This document shows positions 1 to 7,650 of a stretch of 64,000 bases of DNA, piece by piece. The notes beneath the pieces were generated by a model that searched no databases, was not told the DNA's origin, and worked only from the letters and a program-made list of their open reading frames with translations. The stretch spans positions 96,353-160,352 of the forward strand of contig NZ_JANSKK010000017.1 in NCBI RefSeq assembly GCF_026659735.1. The letters are read 5' to 3'. Each line of letters opens with the position of its first letter. Position 1 is the stretch's first letter. The translations under genes were made by a program, and so were the position numbers. The stretch is from Staphylococcus pettenkoferi (GTDB lineage Bacteria; Bacillota; Bacilli; Staphylococcales; Staphylococcaceae).

Positions 1-141
1 ACGATAGTTAAACTCCCTAAGTGTCATTCGCTCTATGACATCTAAATCATAGATTTTGAGCTTACTCATGCATAAGATAACAATACGATCAAACGTTAAA
101 AGTTCTTCCTCTACTTCTTGCTGTTCTTTTTGTATTTTTTC
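1..141 (-). CDS. Tail assembly chaperone T extension (partial, reached by -1 frameshift)
   Basis: Reading one base back from the chaperone frame near 135-141 opens a frame with no stop down to the window edge. It would encode GAA-AAA-ATA-CAA onward, with a charged stretch and then LLTFDRIVILCMSKLKIYDL. In long-tailed phages the small chaperone (G) is extended to a GT protein by exactly such a -1 slip. Two A-rich candidates are visible on the minus strand: G AAA AAA (135-141) and C AAA AAG (126-132). Which one is used cannot be told from sequence. The gene continues beyond the left edge. Confidence 0.7.
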
Positions 142-470
142 GGAACGAGGTTTTGGGTTAAAACACGCTTTCCCAGTTCCTCGATAACTTCATTACAGAA
201 TTCTTCAAGACCAGTATTTTCAATAACATTCTCAACAACTTCTTCTAAGTCTTTTTCTGTTTTAGGAGCGCCTTTTTCTTGTGCTGTTGCAGCTTTAATC
301 ACTTTTGCAACATCTACTACACTGTGGCTTTCTAATGCAGGTACTAACATTTCTGTACCTTTACCAAAGTTAACTTGTTCAGCTTCCATGCCCATTTCTT
401 TATCAATGATGTTTAAGAACTTTAATCCAAATGATAATTCGATTGTTTTACCGTTAAATTTGATTTCCAT
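111..470 (-). CDS. Tail assembly chaperone (G protein)
   Basis: A 119-residue protein beginning MEIKFNGKTIELSFGLKFLN, in the position and size of the tail assembly chaperones of staphylococcal siphophages (DUF3647-type). These proteins coat the tape measure protein during tail assembly. It follows the major tail protein and ends in a lysine-rich tail (VPKKYKKNSKK), which is where the -1 frameshift into the T domain occurs. A hairpin terminator lies between this gene and the major tail protein gene, so much of its transcript may be lost before reaching it. Confidence 0.8.
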   Translation of the reverse strand: MEIKFNGKTIELSFGLKFLNIIDKEMGMEAEQVNFGKGTEMLVPALESHSVVDVAKVIKAATAQEKGAPKTEKDLEEVVENVIENTGLEEFCNEVIEELGKRVLTQNLVPKKYKKNSKK

Positions 471-501
471 ATTTTTAATTACCTCACTTTATTTTATTAG
501 T

Positions 502-530
502 CAAAAAGAAAAGAGGGCTTTAAGGCCCTC
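502..530 (-). terminator. Intrinsic terminator after the major tail protein gene
   Basis: On the minus strand GAGGGC - loop - GCCCTC forms a 6-bp GC-rich stem followed by a U-rich run (TTTTCTTTTT). It starts a few bases after the major tail protein stop codon. Probably a partial terminator that lowers expression of the chaperone relative to the abundant tail protein. Confidence 0.75.
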
Positions 531-534
531 ATTG

Positions 535-1089
535 TTATACACTTTCTACTGTGCTAGGTTGGTTAGGTTGTGGGATTTCTGACACAAGACCATCGTCAGC
601 TGGATCTGCCGCAACAGTATCGTGGAAGCCATAAGCAGCTTTGTTTTTCTCGATTTGTTCTGGTAATGTCGCCCAACCACGAACTTTTTTAAGATATACA
701 CCAAATTCAGTTTCAAATTCTGCGATATCTTCAGCGTCGTTAGTACGGTCAATACTATTCCAGTATCCTTGACGATATTCTGCTTTATATTTTCCATCTT
801 TGTTTTTAACTCTTTTGTTGATAACCCATAACTCATAAGGGGTATCTTCTTCGGTAGCATCTTCAATTTCATCACATAACGTGTCATCTTGGTTCATGTA
901 GCAGTTAATCGTAACTGTTGACTCTAATGTACCTCCAGAGTTAACAGGACCATCTACAGTAGCTTCTGTATCTCTATCTTTTTCAGTTTCGCGTTCTAAT
1001 TCTGTTACCCACATTACTTTATTTGCATCTTTACGGTCTCCGGCTTTACGGATTAAGACTAATTCATCAGTACCTTGTTTAATTGCCAT
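535..1089 (-). CDS. Major tail protein (TP901-1/phi13 type)
   Basis: A 184-residue protein starting MAIKQGTDELVLIRKAGDRK, matching the TP901-1 family of tail tube proteins in length and in its position after the tail terminator and before the tail chaperone. It polymerises to form the tail tube. The central segment (about residues 85-130, with PYELWVINKR) is the most recognisable part. The gene is flanked by terminator hairpins on both sides (1111-1145 and 502-530). Its start has a clear ribosome site, minus-strand AGGAGGG, about 9 bases upstream. Confidence 0.88.
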   Translation of the reverse strand: MAIKQGTDELVLIRKAGDRKDANKVMWVTELERETEKDRDTEATVDGPVNSGGTLESTVTINCYMNQDDTLCDEIEDATEEDTPYELWVINKRVKNKDGKYKAEYRQGYWNSIDRTNDAEDIAEFETEFGVYLKKVRGWATLPEQIEKNKAAYGFHDTVAADPADDGLVSEIPQPNQPSTVESV

Positions 1090-1110
1090 AGGTTTTACCC
1101 TCCTAAATAG

Positions 1111-1145
1111 TATATAAAAAATACAAGCCCTTTAATGGCTTGTAT
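1111..1145 (-). terminator. Terminator-like hairpin before the major tail protein gene
   Basis: A perfect 9-bp inverted repeat, ATACAAGCC / GGCTTGTAT, with a 7-base loop that contains the stop codon of the tail terminator gene. A U-run follows on the minus strand. The ribosome site of the next gene begins about 15 bases after the hairpin. It may act as a partial terminator, an mRNA-processing point, or a 5' stabiliser of the tail protein message. Confidence 0.7.
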
Positions 1146-1521
1146 ACTCGATATTTATAGTTACATGCGATAATGCTTGATTATCTTCAATTTCAATAGA
1201 TTCATTGATGTCTAACTGCGGATTGAATAAGCTGAAACCTTCAAGCTCGATATCATCTAACATAATGTTTTGAACTTGCATCAGCAAATTGTCATTAGCA
1301 CTCTTATCAATATCCAACCCCCACAGATGAACGATGGCAGTAGGATTACCTCCAAAACTGTCAAAAGTTAACACGTTCATGCTATCTGTAGTAGTTTGAA
1401 TAGCAATAAAAGGATATTCAAGCTCTTGGTTAAGTTCTTTAGTTTCAATTACAGGGACACCAATTTCACTAAATTTTTCATATAAGTAGTTGAATAGTTG
1501 AAGTTTAGCTGATTGCTTCAT
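1132..1521 (-). CDS. Tail terminator / tail-to-head joining protein (SPP1 gp17-like, DUF3168)
   Basis: A 129-residue protein, MKQSAKLQLFNYLYEKFSEI at the N-terminus, in the size range of DUF3168/gp17-type proteins that cap the tail tube and join it to the head. It contains the typical IPVIET and PFIAIQTTTDS-like segments. It overlaps the preceding gp10-like gene by one base, which implies coupled translation. Assignment rests on motif resemblance together with position. Confidence 0.8.
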   Translation of the reverse strand: MKQSAKLQLFNYLYEKFSEIGVPVIETKELNQELEYPFIAIQTTTDSMNVLTFDSFGGNPTAIVHLWGLDIDKSANDNLLMQVQNIMLDDIELEGFSLFNPQLDINESIEIEDNQALSHVTINIEYTSH

Positions 1522-1883
1522 TACATGCCCCCCATTTTACCGTTTATTAATTTCTCGAGGTCCTCTCTGACTTTCCTTGTATATCTTTCATAAACAGGGA
1601 ACATAAACGTTTCGGGAGCCATGTAGCGTGTACCGTATTCAAGGAACGAACTGTACCCAGCGTTAGAGGTCACAGCATACTTCATGTTGCCTTCTTTAGT
1701 ATCTCTAATCATACGCGCTAAGTTTCCTGTCCAGTAACCTTTGTTCATAACTGACTTAGCACTTACAACAGTATCTCTAGCGAACTCGCCAGCATTGTTT
1801 TTGAGCACTTCGTCAACATCATCATCAATGCTACTGTGCATGCGATCTAGCTTTCTAATTAGAGCGTCGATATCTCCAGCCAC
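1521..1883 (-). CDS. HK97 gp10-like head-tail completion protein
   Basis: A 120-residue protein with an N-terminal helical region (MAGDIDALIRKLDRMHSSI) and the characteristic gp10-family segment SSFLEYGTRYMAPETFMFPV near residues 78-97. This family contributes to neck and tail completion. It overlaps its neighbours by one base on each side, consistent with the tightly packed connector block. Confidence 0.85.
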   Translation of the reverse strand: MAGDIDALIRKLDRMHSSIDDDVDEVLKNNAGEFARDTVVSAKSVMNKGYWTGNLARMIRDTKEGNMKYAVTSNAGYSSFLEYGTRYMAPETFMFPVYERYTRKVREDLEKLINGKMGGM

Positions 1884-2185
1884 TATTTAACCTCCTCTGC
1901 ATAGAATACAGTGTCGTGTTCATAGTCGATACGTTTAGTGATAATGTGTTTTACACCTTTGATATAAGCATGAGTCACTTTTGGTTCAAAACGACCATTT
2001 AAGCGAATGACGTTAATATCTTTGGTTACATCTCCATACTCAAGATTAGTACGTTGCGGGGATAAAGGAGATATATTACAAGGAACTTCGTTGTACACTT
2101 GTTCCTTAACATCGTACTTACTTGTTTTGGGGTTGTAACCACCTTTAATTTCCTTAGAGAACTTCACGCGCTTGTTGTATCTCAA
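1883..2185 (-). CDS. Head closure protein (SPP1 gp16-like stopper)
   Basis: A 100-residue protein starting MRYNKRVKFSKEIKGGYNPK. Size, beta-rich composition and its place between the gp15-like adaptor and the gp10-like protein fit the head-closure (stopper) family, which plugs the portal channel after DNA packaging. The start codon overlaps the stop of the adaptor gene. Confidence 0.8.
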   Translation of the reverse strand: MRYNKRVKFSKEIKGGYNPKTSKYDVKEQVYNEVPCNISPLSPQRTNLEYGDVTKDINVIRLNGRFEPKVTHAYIKGVKHIITKRIDYEHDTVFYAEEVK

Positions 2186-2511
2186 TAGAAAACACCTCTA
2201 CCACGTTTACTTGTCTCTTTAGGAAACAAAGCATCGATAACGTCCATATACTCATCAAAATCATTGCTTTGAAAAGTATTAGAACGACCATCAATACTTT
2301 CTTGCGTCATTCCTTCAGCACCAACACGATTAAAGCGCTTGACTGCTACTTCTTCGACAATGTATTCCAATCTATCTGGAACTTGTTCAATATCTAATGG
2401 AAGTAAGCTAATCAAACGCTTTTCAGTGTTACTTATGATTATTTCGAGTAGTTCATCTTGCTTATCATCATCGATAGAGAGTAACTTTTTGACATTTTCT
2501 AATACTGCCAT
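2182..2511 (-). CDS. Head-tail adaptor protein (SPP1 gp15 / HK97 gp6-like)
   Basis: A 109-residue, mostly helical protein with the family-like segment DDDKQDELLEIIISNTEKRL near residues 14-33, followed by a loop and C-terminal helices (DFDEYMDVIDALFP). Proteins of this family form the ring below the portal. It lies immediately downstream of the Rho-N-like head gene and upstream of the stopper gene. Confidence 0.82.
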   Translation of the reverse strand: MAVLENVKKLLSIDDDKQDELLEIIISNTEKRLISLLPLDIEQVPDRLEYIVEEVAVKRFNRVGAEGMTQESIDGRSNTFQSNDFDEYMDVIDALFPKETSKRGRGVFY

Positions 2512-2512
2512 G

Positions 2513-2782
2513 TTATCCCTCCAATGCTTTAAGAATTACCGCTTTCGTATCGTCTTGTGATACATCTACATTATGTTTTTCAGCTATTTCTAACAATTCA
2601 GCTTTTGTTGCTTTAGCATCAACATCTAAAGCGATATATTGCTCGTTATATACGTTTTGTTTATGGAATAGTTGTTCGATACGTTCACTAGTAATATCAG
2701 TAGGGAATTCATTTCCTAATTTATATTCTTTACCATCTTCTTTATCTACGAACGGTCGAACTACTTTATAAGAATAAGTCAT
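2513..2782 (-). CDS. Small head protein with Rho-N-like C-terminal domain
   Basis: An 89-residue protein. The N-terminal half contains VRPFVDKEDGKEYKLGNEFP, and the C-terminal 35 residues (KATKAELLEIAEKHNVDV onward) resemble the Rho termination factor N-terminal / SAP-like helical fold found in small proteins just after phage capsid genes. Its precise role is not known; a capsid-associated or head-completion role is inferred from position. Confidence 0.7.
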   Translation of the reverse strand: MTYSYKVVRPFVDKEDGKEYKLGNEFPTDITSERIEQLFHKQNVYNEQYIALDVDAKATKAELLEIAEKHNVDVSQDDTKAVILKALEG

Positions 2783-2802
2783 TGTAAGACCTCCTAGATT
2801 AT

Positions 2803-3732
2803 TTATACGGTTTCAGTATTTCCACCAGTTGAAGCAGAACCAGCTGTTAATTTAGCGAATGCTTTGTCATCTGCAATATGGAATGCAACATCCATAGTTA
2901 CACGTAAAGCAATTAATTCTTGTTCGAATAAGTTTACTGGTGAACCGTCAGCGTTTTGTACAGTTGATAATTGACCATCTTCTGAAATTTTGTAAGACAT
3001 GTTGTAAGGAATTCCGTAGAACACTTTGTTGAAGTCCCCAGCGTATAAGTCTCCTTTTTTAAATTGATCTGATTTAAGGTCAACAACTGGTAGTCCGTCT
3101 AGTGTGTTGTTAGCACGGTCATAATAGCTTTCTTTAGTATCTTCATCACGAACTCCACGTAATGCAGTGCGATTTTGTGTTTTAGATAAGAAAGCGTTAG
3201 CTTCTACATCATCTTCTAATAAAGTGTCCTCTAAAGCTAAGATATTATCTAAAGTGATATCACCTTTTACTACATTGTTAGCTGCAGTAGCTGATTGTTC
3301 TACTGATTGTTTGAATGGGTTATCTACATTTAATAAACCTGCTTCGTCAAACTTTTTATAGAATTGTTCAGCGATTTGTGGTTTCATTGCTTCGAAGAAA
3401 CGAGAGTAAGTGTAGTTTAAGTATTCACGAGAAGCAACGATGATTACACCTAATTTATGAGAACGCATAGACGCCTCAAGTAAGCTAGGTTTAGAAGTTT
3501 GAATTTTTTGACCTTCTCCTACCCAATAAGCGCCTGGTTTATCTGCCCAGTAAGTGAACTTTTTCTCTGACTTTCCGCCCATATCCTGGTATTTACCTAA
3601 TTGCATGATTTTAGAGTTTTGCAATACATCTAAAAGAATAGGCTCGTTGAAATCGTTTAACAATTCCCCTTCTTTGTGCTCATGCATCATTACATTATCT
3701 GGATTGAATGTTTGCGGTTTTACGTTTGCCAT
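2803..3732 (-). CDS. Major capsid protein (HK97 fold)
   Basis: A 309-residue protein starting [20 protein letters not shown]. It follows the scaffold gene by 16 bases and has features of Gram-positive siphophage capsid proteins: [20 protein letters not shown] near residues 57-76, and [16 protein letters not shown] near the C-terminus. No cleaved N-terminal delta domain is apparent, consistent with a separate scaffold gene. Confidence 0.9.
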   Translation of the reverse strand: MANVKPQTFNPDNVMMHEHKEGELLNDFNEPILLDVLQNSKIMQLGKYQDMGGKSEKKFTYWADKPGAYWVGEGQKIQTSKPSLLEASMRSHKLGVIIVASREYLNYTYSRFFEAMKPQIAEQFYKKFDEAGLLNVDNPFKQSVEQSATAANNVVKGDITLDNILALEDTLLEDDVEANAFLSKTQNRTALRGVRDEDTKESYYDRANNTLDGLPVVDLKSDQFKKGDLYAGDFNKVFYGIPYNMSYKISEDGQLSTVQNADGSPVNLFEQELIALRVTMDVAFHIADDKAFAKLTAGSASTGGNTETV

Positions 3733-3748
3733 TTATAATGCCTCCATT

Positions 3749-4354
3749 TTATTGAATTATTCTATTTTGTCTTGCTATTTCTGCAAAACTATCACTTGTC
3801 TTTTTGTTACTAGATACATCACTTTGTTGTCCAGACGGCGTTGATTGACGAGTAGCTTCTTTTACTTGTTCTTGAACTGCTCTGTCGAAATCTTCCTTAA
3901 TCGCGTTGACAACTTCATTGATTTGTTCGTTATCTTCCAAATGGATTAGTGACTCTGCAAATGAAGTAGGTAAACCTTTGTCTTTAAGGTCGTTCTCCAC
4001 ATCAGCTTTGAGTTCACGTAATCTGAATTCTTTTTCCTTTTCTGCTAAGGCTTGTTCGCGTTTCTCAAATTCTTTGTCTTTCTTCTCTTTTTCAGTTAAC
4101 TTAGCGTAGCTTTCAGCCTCTTTTTTAGCTTCTTCACGAGCTTGTTCTAGTTCTTGCTGGTGCTTACGCTCGCGTTTTGATAAAGCAGAATCAACAGCTT
4201 TACTGATTTGAGAATCTACTTCACTTCTTGTATACGTTTCTTGCTTTTGATCGTCATTGTTTTCTGGCGTATTTCCTTTACTTTCTCCAGTTTCATCTTC
4301 GTTATCTTCAGCGAAGAATTGTAAGTTTAATTTCATTTTGTCTACTAATTCCAT
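3749..4354 (-). CDS. Capsid scaffolding protein (DUF4355 type)
   Basis: A 201-residue, highly charged coiled-coil protein with the family hallmark MKLNLQFFAEDNED near the N-terminus. A long helical E/K/R/Q-rich middle (about residues 45-130) is followed by a polar C-terminus. Scaffold proteins direct procapsid assembly and leave before maturation. The start at 4354 is chosen because minus-strand GGGAGG lies nine bases upstream; an upstream in-frame ATG at 4423 would fall inside the structured leader. Confidence 0.88.
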   Translation of the reverse strand: MELVDKMKLNLQFFAEDNEDETGESKGNTPENNDDQKQETYTRSEVDSQISKAVDSALSKRERKHQQELEQAREEAKKEAESYAKLTEKEKKDKEFEKREQALAEKEKEFRLRELKADVENDLKDKGLPTSFAESLIHLEDNEQINEVVNAIKEDFDRAVQEQVKEATRQSTPSGQQSDVSSNKKTSDSFAEIARQNRIIQ

Positions 4355-4607
4355 TTGTTTATCCTCCCGTTCAGTCTTAAATTCAATGTTTAATCGCATA
4401 AAAATAGCACCCCAATTAGTCAATTAAGCCCAATTAGTGTGCTAAATATATTTGATATTCGCATTTGATTTAAGCCCGCTCAGTATTTTTTAATATTGAG
4501 CAGTTTAACGACTTACTGAGGTCGAGTAGGTTAACGTATCCTACTGACGAGATATTGGCGCGGTAACGCCAGGACCAACTGCTTCACGCTTTGACATAAG
4601 TACCAAC
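4355..4607 (-). promoter_or_regulatory. Structured leader between a small head gene and the scaffold gene
   Basis: Two clear hairpins precede the scaffold ribosome site. A 10-bp stem with a 4-base loop lies at 4478-4501, and a long imperfect stem followed by a U-run lies at 4400-4443. Shorter stems are GTAGG/CCTAC near 4527-4545 and GGCG/CGCC near 4557-4570. Only an 18-codon frame without a good ribosome site is present (4541-4597). The stretch is probably a regulatory leader rather than a gene. Confidence 0.55.
4400..4443 (-). terminator. Terminator-like hairpin upstream of the scaffold gene
   Basis: On the minus strand AGCAC(A)CTAATTGG pairs with its complement ending GGGGTGCT, giving about 14 base pairs with one mismatch around a 10-base loop, followed by ATTTTT. 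The arms contain a direct repeat of ACTAATTGGG. It sits within the late operon, about 45 bases before the scaffold start. Confidence 0.65.
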
Positions 4608-4754
4608 TCAGATGAAGTTTTTAGGTTTAAACTCTTTCTTCTCAGGTTCTTTCTTTTTCGCTTGTGCACGGTTACTAGGGTTTGTGTCATTCAAACGCTT
4701 GAGTTCTTTGTGAATGCCTTCAAGGGCTACAGCAATACGTTCGTTATACACCAC
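4608..4754 (-). CDS. Small phage head-region protein with GTG start
   Basis: A 48-codon frame encodes a basic, helical protein (YNERIAVALEGIHKELKRLN, then a lysine-rich tail). A GAGGGTGG ribosome site overlaps the end of the acidic gene upstream, and two adjacent GTG codons (4754 and 4751) can serve as start. Similar short proteins with an ALEGIHKELKRLN-like core occur between minor head and scaffold genes in staphylococcal phages. Function unknown. Confidence 0.65.
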   Translation of the reverse strand: MVYNERIAVALEGIHKELKRLNDTNPSNRAQAKKKEPEKKEFKPKNFI

Positions 4755-5289
4755 TGCCACCCTCTTGTATAGCATCTACAATTTTGTCTATCTTTTCTTG
4801 TGTTGTCATACTATCTTTAATGATGTCAGAAGGTTCTTTGTTGAAGATTTGATTATATTCATCGTAAACATCATCTAGCCTGTCTTGTAAGTAACTTTCG
4901 TCATACTTGTCGTACTCGTCGATTGTATCACCATCAAGTTCAGTGACGTCATATAGGCCTTCCTCTGTTTCGTAATCTTCTTCGTACTCTTCTTCATATT
5001 CATCTTCAGGACCGCCTAGCCCCTCCAGGAATTCTATATCCTCTTGATCAAAGTCATCAGAAAAGTCGTACTCTTCTTCCCAGTTTTCATCTTCTTCAAA
5101 TTCGTCGTCATCTTCCATAAAGTCATCTTCATACATGCCATCTTCTTCATCACTGAAATCAGTGTCTAGCACTTCTTCTTCTTCCCAATCAGCATCTTCA
5201 TAATCCCCTACGGAATTATCAACGATTTCTTTTGCTACACCTTCATTAGTAACTGGTGGTGTATTTGTAAGATTATTATCTTCTGCCAA
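4744..5289 (-). CDS. Hyperacidic phage protein of unknown function
   Basis: A 181-residue protein in which about 75 residues are Asp or Glu, concentrated between residues 30 and 150 (for example EDDFMEDDDEFEEDENWEEE). The last 35 residues are less acidic and look helical. It lies between the minor head protein and a small head gene. I recognise no domain. A DNA-mimic, capsid-lining or chaperone role is possible but only inferred from charge and place. A ribosome site (AAGGAGGTG) precedes the ATG. Confidence 0.75.
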   Translation of the reverse strand: MAEDNNLTNTPPVTNEGVAKEIVDNSVGDYEDADWEEEEVLDTDFSDEEDGMYEDDFMEDDDEFEEDENWEEEYDFSDDFDQEDIEFLEGLGGPEDEYEEEYEEDYETEEGLYDVTELDGDTIDEYDKYDESYLQDRLDDVYDEYNQIFNKEPSDIIKDSMTTQEKIDKIVDAIQEGGSGV

Positions 5290-5308
5290 TTACGACACCT
5301 CCTTTTAA

Positions 5309-6259
5309 TTATTTAACAACGCCTCCGAAATATCTTCCTTCGCGCTCTTCAAAGAACTTATCACGCCAATCAGAATCGATGTGTGGTGCGACAGCACTCC
5401 GACAGAATGGATGCATCGGTGGAGCGTTTACACCAGGTTGCATATCTTTAACTTTGAATACTTTTTTGTTTAATCCTCTGCACGTCTTTGTTGTCTTACT
5501 ATCTATCTTAGCGTGATATTCATATTCTGCGTCAGGTCCATGTTGTTCTAACATATGACGCTTTGCAGCTAGTGTTTGTACTCTAGCAGTTTCAGTTATG
5601 AGTAAACGTCTTATTTCGTAAGTACTATTACCTGTTTCTTTTCTGAACTCTTTCACAAACTCATAAGGGTGTCGTCCTCTTAACAATACTTGGCTTGTAG
5701 CCTTTTCAACATGCGCACGAACAACTTTCATATCACGCCATAAACGACGTGACCAGTTAGAATTTTGAAATGGAGCAGTGACAATTGTTTTTACCTCGTT
5801 GAGTGATACATGTATTGTTTCGCCTAATATACCTGCTTGTTGCTCAAGAGAACGATAATAAGATGATTCCATGTAATTATAAATAGATTGCTCTATACGA
5901 GCGTATGAGTACGTTACAATGAGTCCTAACTGCGCTTTAAGCAACTTCTCTCTATTCACATACATCGCTGTGTTGTATTGTTTAAGTTCTCTGTTCGCTC
6001 TATCGCTAAAGTCATTGTTTTTAACGTATGACCTTGCTTTATTAGCAAAAGATTGAACGTCGAAAGTATCTACCTTCTTTTTAGCTTCAGAAATAGAAAT
6101 ACCTTCACTGTCTGCATATCTTGCATAGAACTTAGATATCTCATTCTCTATATCGTCAATCATGTTGTTAACAATGCGTTCAATCTCTTGGCTCATTTCC
6201 GTATCGCTCATTGCCTCATCTTTAATGATCTCTTGAGCTCTTTTATCCCAATAAGTCAT
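5309..6259 (-). CDS. Minor head protein (SPP1 gp7 / Mu F-like)
   Basis: A 316-residue protein with the Mu F/gp7 C-terminal domain: RRLLITETARVQTLAAKRHM (about residues 217-236), then a DSKTTKTCRGLNKKVF motif and PPMHPFCRS near residue 285. The N-terminal half is helical. These proteins enter the procapsid with the portal and are thought to act in head assembly or DNA ejection. The gene directly follows the second portal exon. Confidence 0.88.
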   Translation of the reverse strand: MTYWDKRAQEIIKDEAMSDTEMSQEIERIVNNMIDDIENEISKFYARYADSEGISISEAKKKVDTFDVQSFANKARSYVKNNDFSDRANRELKQYNTAMYVNREKLLKAQLGLIVTYSYARIEQSIYNYMESSYYRSLEQQAGILGETIHVSLNEVKTIVTAPFQNSNWSRRLWRDMKVVRAHVEKATSQVLLRGRHPYEFVKEFRKETGNSTYEIRRLLITETARVQTLAAKRHMLEQHGPDAEYEYHAKIDSKTTKTCRGLNKKVFKVKDMQPGVNAPPMHPFCRSAVAPHIDSDWRDKFFEEREGRYFGGVVK

Positions 6260-6265
6260 AGATCA

Positions 6266-6667
6266 TCACTCCTCGATGTTTGAAGTCGATTGTTCTATGT
6301 TATTTCCCTCATTTTGTACGTTTTTATACATTAAATCATCAGAACGTTTTACTTTTTCTTCTTCTTCTGATTGAATACGTTTGACTTCATCTTGTGGATT
6401 GTCTATGAAAGATACAAGAGACATTAGTGTTTGTTGGCTAATTTCTCCACCAGCACTCATGTACATTTGCATTTCTTCTGTAATTGACTTAGGTAAGTTT
6501 CGAGTGAACGTAAATACTAAATCTTTGAGATTATCTTTGTCTATCTCTCTATTCACGCCCATGATTTCTCCGACTAACTTGTAACGTCTAACCAATCCTT
6601 TTCGGAACAATCCTTCTTTGATTGCTGTACGTTGTTCTAAGCCAAATAACTTATATTTCATGGCTTC
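6266..6667 (-). CDS. Portal protein, exon 2 (C-terminal part)
   Basis: 133 codons beginning EAMKYKLFGLEQRTAIKEGL, the conserved downstream half of SPP1-type portal proteins. It is separated from exon 1 by a 983-bp intron. Joining base 7651 to base 6667 restores the contiguous reading QSG-EAMKYKL and a portal of 509 residues. A GTG codon at 6670 could give an isolated C-terminal fragment, but it lies at the splice site and lacks a convincing role. The C-terminus is acidic and polar. Confidence 0.9.
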   Translation of the reverse strand, partial: EAMKYKLFGLEQRTAIKEGLFRKGLVRRYKLVGEIMGVNREIDKDNLKDLVFTFTRNLPKSITEEMQMYMSAGGEISQQTLMSLVSFIDNPQDEVKRIQSEEEEKVKRSDDLMYKNVQNEGNNIEQSTSNIEE

Positions 6668-7650
6668 CACCTTTATTATCGTAGAGGCTCTTTATCCTCT
6701 ACTTCTGGGAGTTTCCTCGCATAACAGTACGTCGTTTCGTACTCAGGTTAGACTATCTCATCATCTCAGTAAGATGTCGGATTTCGTGGATATTTCTCCA
6801 TAAAAAAACAACCCGTTAAGGTTGCTTTTCGTTAGGTTACTTTATCTAGTCGTTAAACCTTACGTCAATTTCTTGACGCAGTGGTAATTGATTAGCTTAT
6901 CGTTTTAACCATCTTGAATGAAAAATCAGATTATCTTCACTAGGCTCTAAGCCTTCTTTAGTGATTGTGTAATATCTATATCTCAAAGTAGGAAATGATA
7001 AATCGTATTTCTTTCCTAACATATCCAAATATTCTCTTAATGCTAAGCCATTAATCATTACATTTCTTCTGGTGTTTCTCAAATTGATTGTCGGTGTGAC
7101 AAATCTGCAATTATCTGGACTGTAGTTTTTATTGTTATCTATTCTGTCTAATTGCTTATCTTTTTCAAAGCCGTTTTTTTCACACCATTTTATGAAATTG
7201 TTAATGTCATGCCATTCGTCACAAACTTTAATCCCACGTCCACCATAATGTTTGTAACTTTTCTTTTTATTGTTATAACAACGTGCCATCATACCGTTAT
7301 AAGTATTATAGATTGGGTGATGTCTCATACCATGCCTCGTGTTTCTTTCAGTTGTCTTTTCTCTTGATAAACAACCACAAGATTTTGTATTACCTTTTTT
7401 AACATGATACAAAGCTATTTCTTTTTCGTTACCACAATCACATTTGCACCAAGCAAAACGTTTCGATTTTCCGTTGTTCATCTTTTTTGAATATGTTTTT
7501 AATATCGTTAATCTGTTGTATTTCATTCAATCACTCCTTTAGGATAATTATATCACATCCAGGAGTTTTATAGGTAGTATAAAACGGTTTAGCTTTCCAA
7601 TTTTAACCCGATTTACATTAAGCTATCACTAGCTTAAGGGGCAAAGTTTT
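6668..7650 (-). mobile_element. Group I intron interrupting the portal gene
   Basis: The upstream exon ends ..CGGGT and the intron contains GCCC shortly inside. This gives a P1 helix of exon GGGU with guide GCCC and the conserved U-G pair at the 5' splice site. The intron ends in G before the GAAGCC of exon 2. Complementary core elements are visible on the minus strand: ACGACTAGA (revcomp of 6843-6857) and GATAGTCTAACC (revcomp of 6746-6757), typical of P7 strands. An HNH endonuclease ORF occupies most of the intron. Splicing keeps the portal frame exactly. Confidence 0.9.
6897..7526 (-). CDS. Intron-encoded HNH homing endonuclease
   Basis: A 209-residue basic protein. An N-terminal zinc-ribbon-like segment (CKCDCGNEKE ... 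KSCGCLSREK, about residues 28-57) is followed by an HNH core with YKHYGGRGIKVCDEWHD (about residues 91-107) and LDRIDNNKNYSPDNCRFVT (about residues 126-144). The C-terminal part is a DNA-binding region. Homing endonucleases of this kind cut intron-less alleles and spread the intron. It has its own ribosome site (AAAGGAGTG) inside the intron. Confidence 0.92.
   Translation of the reverse strand: MKYNRLTILKTYSKKMNNGKSKRFAWCKCDCGNEKEIALYHVKKGNTKSCGCLSREKTTERNTRHGMRHHPIYNTYNGMMARCYNNKKKSYKHYGGRGIKVCDEWHDINNFIKWCEKNGFEKDKQLDRIDNNKNYSPDNCRFVTPTINLRNTRRNVMINGLALREYLDMLGKKYDLSFPTLRYRYYTITKEGLEPSEDNLIFHSRWLKR

Noticed and set aside
4541..4597. 18-codon frame (MSKREAVGPGVTAPISRQ) in the scaffold leader
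   Set aside because: No ribosome site of usual strength and too short to judge. It could be a gene remnant, but I cannot support it.
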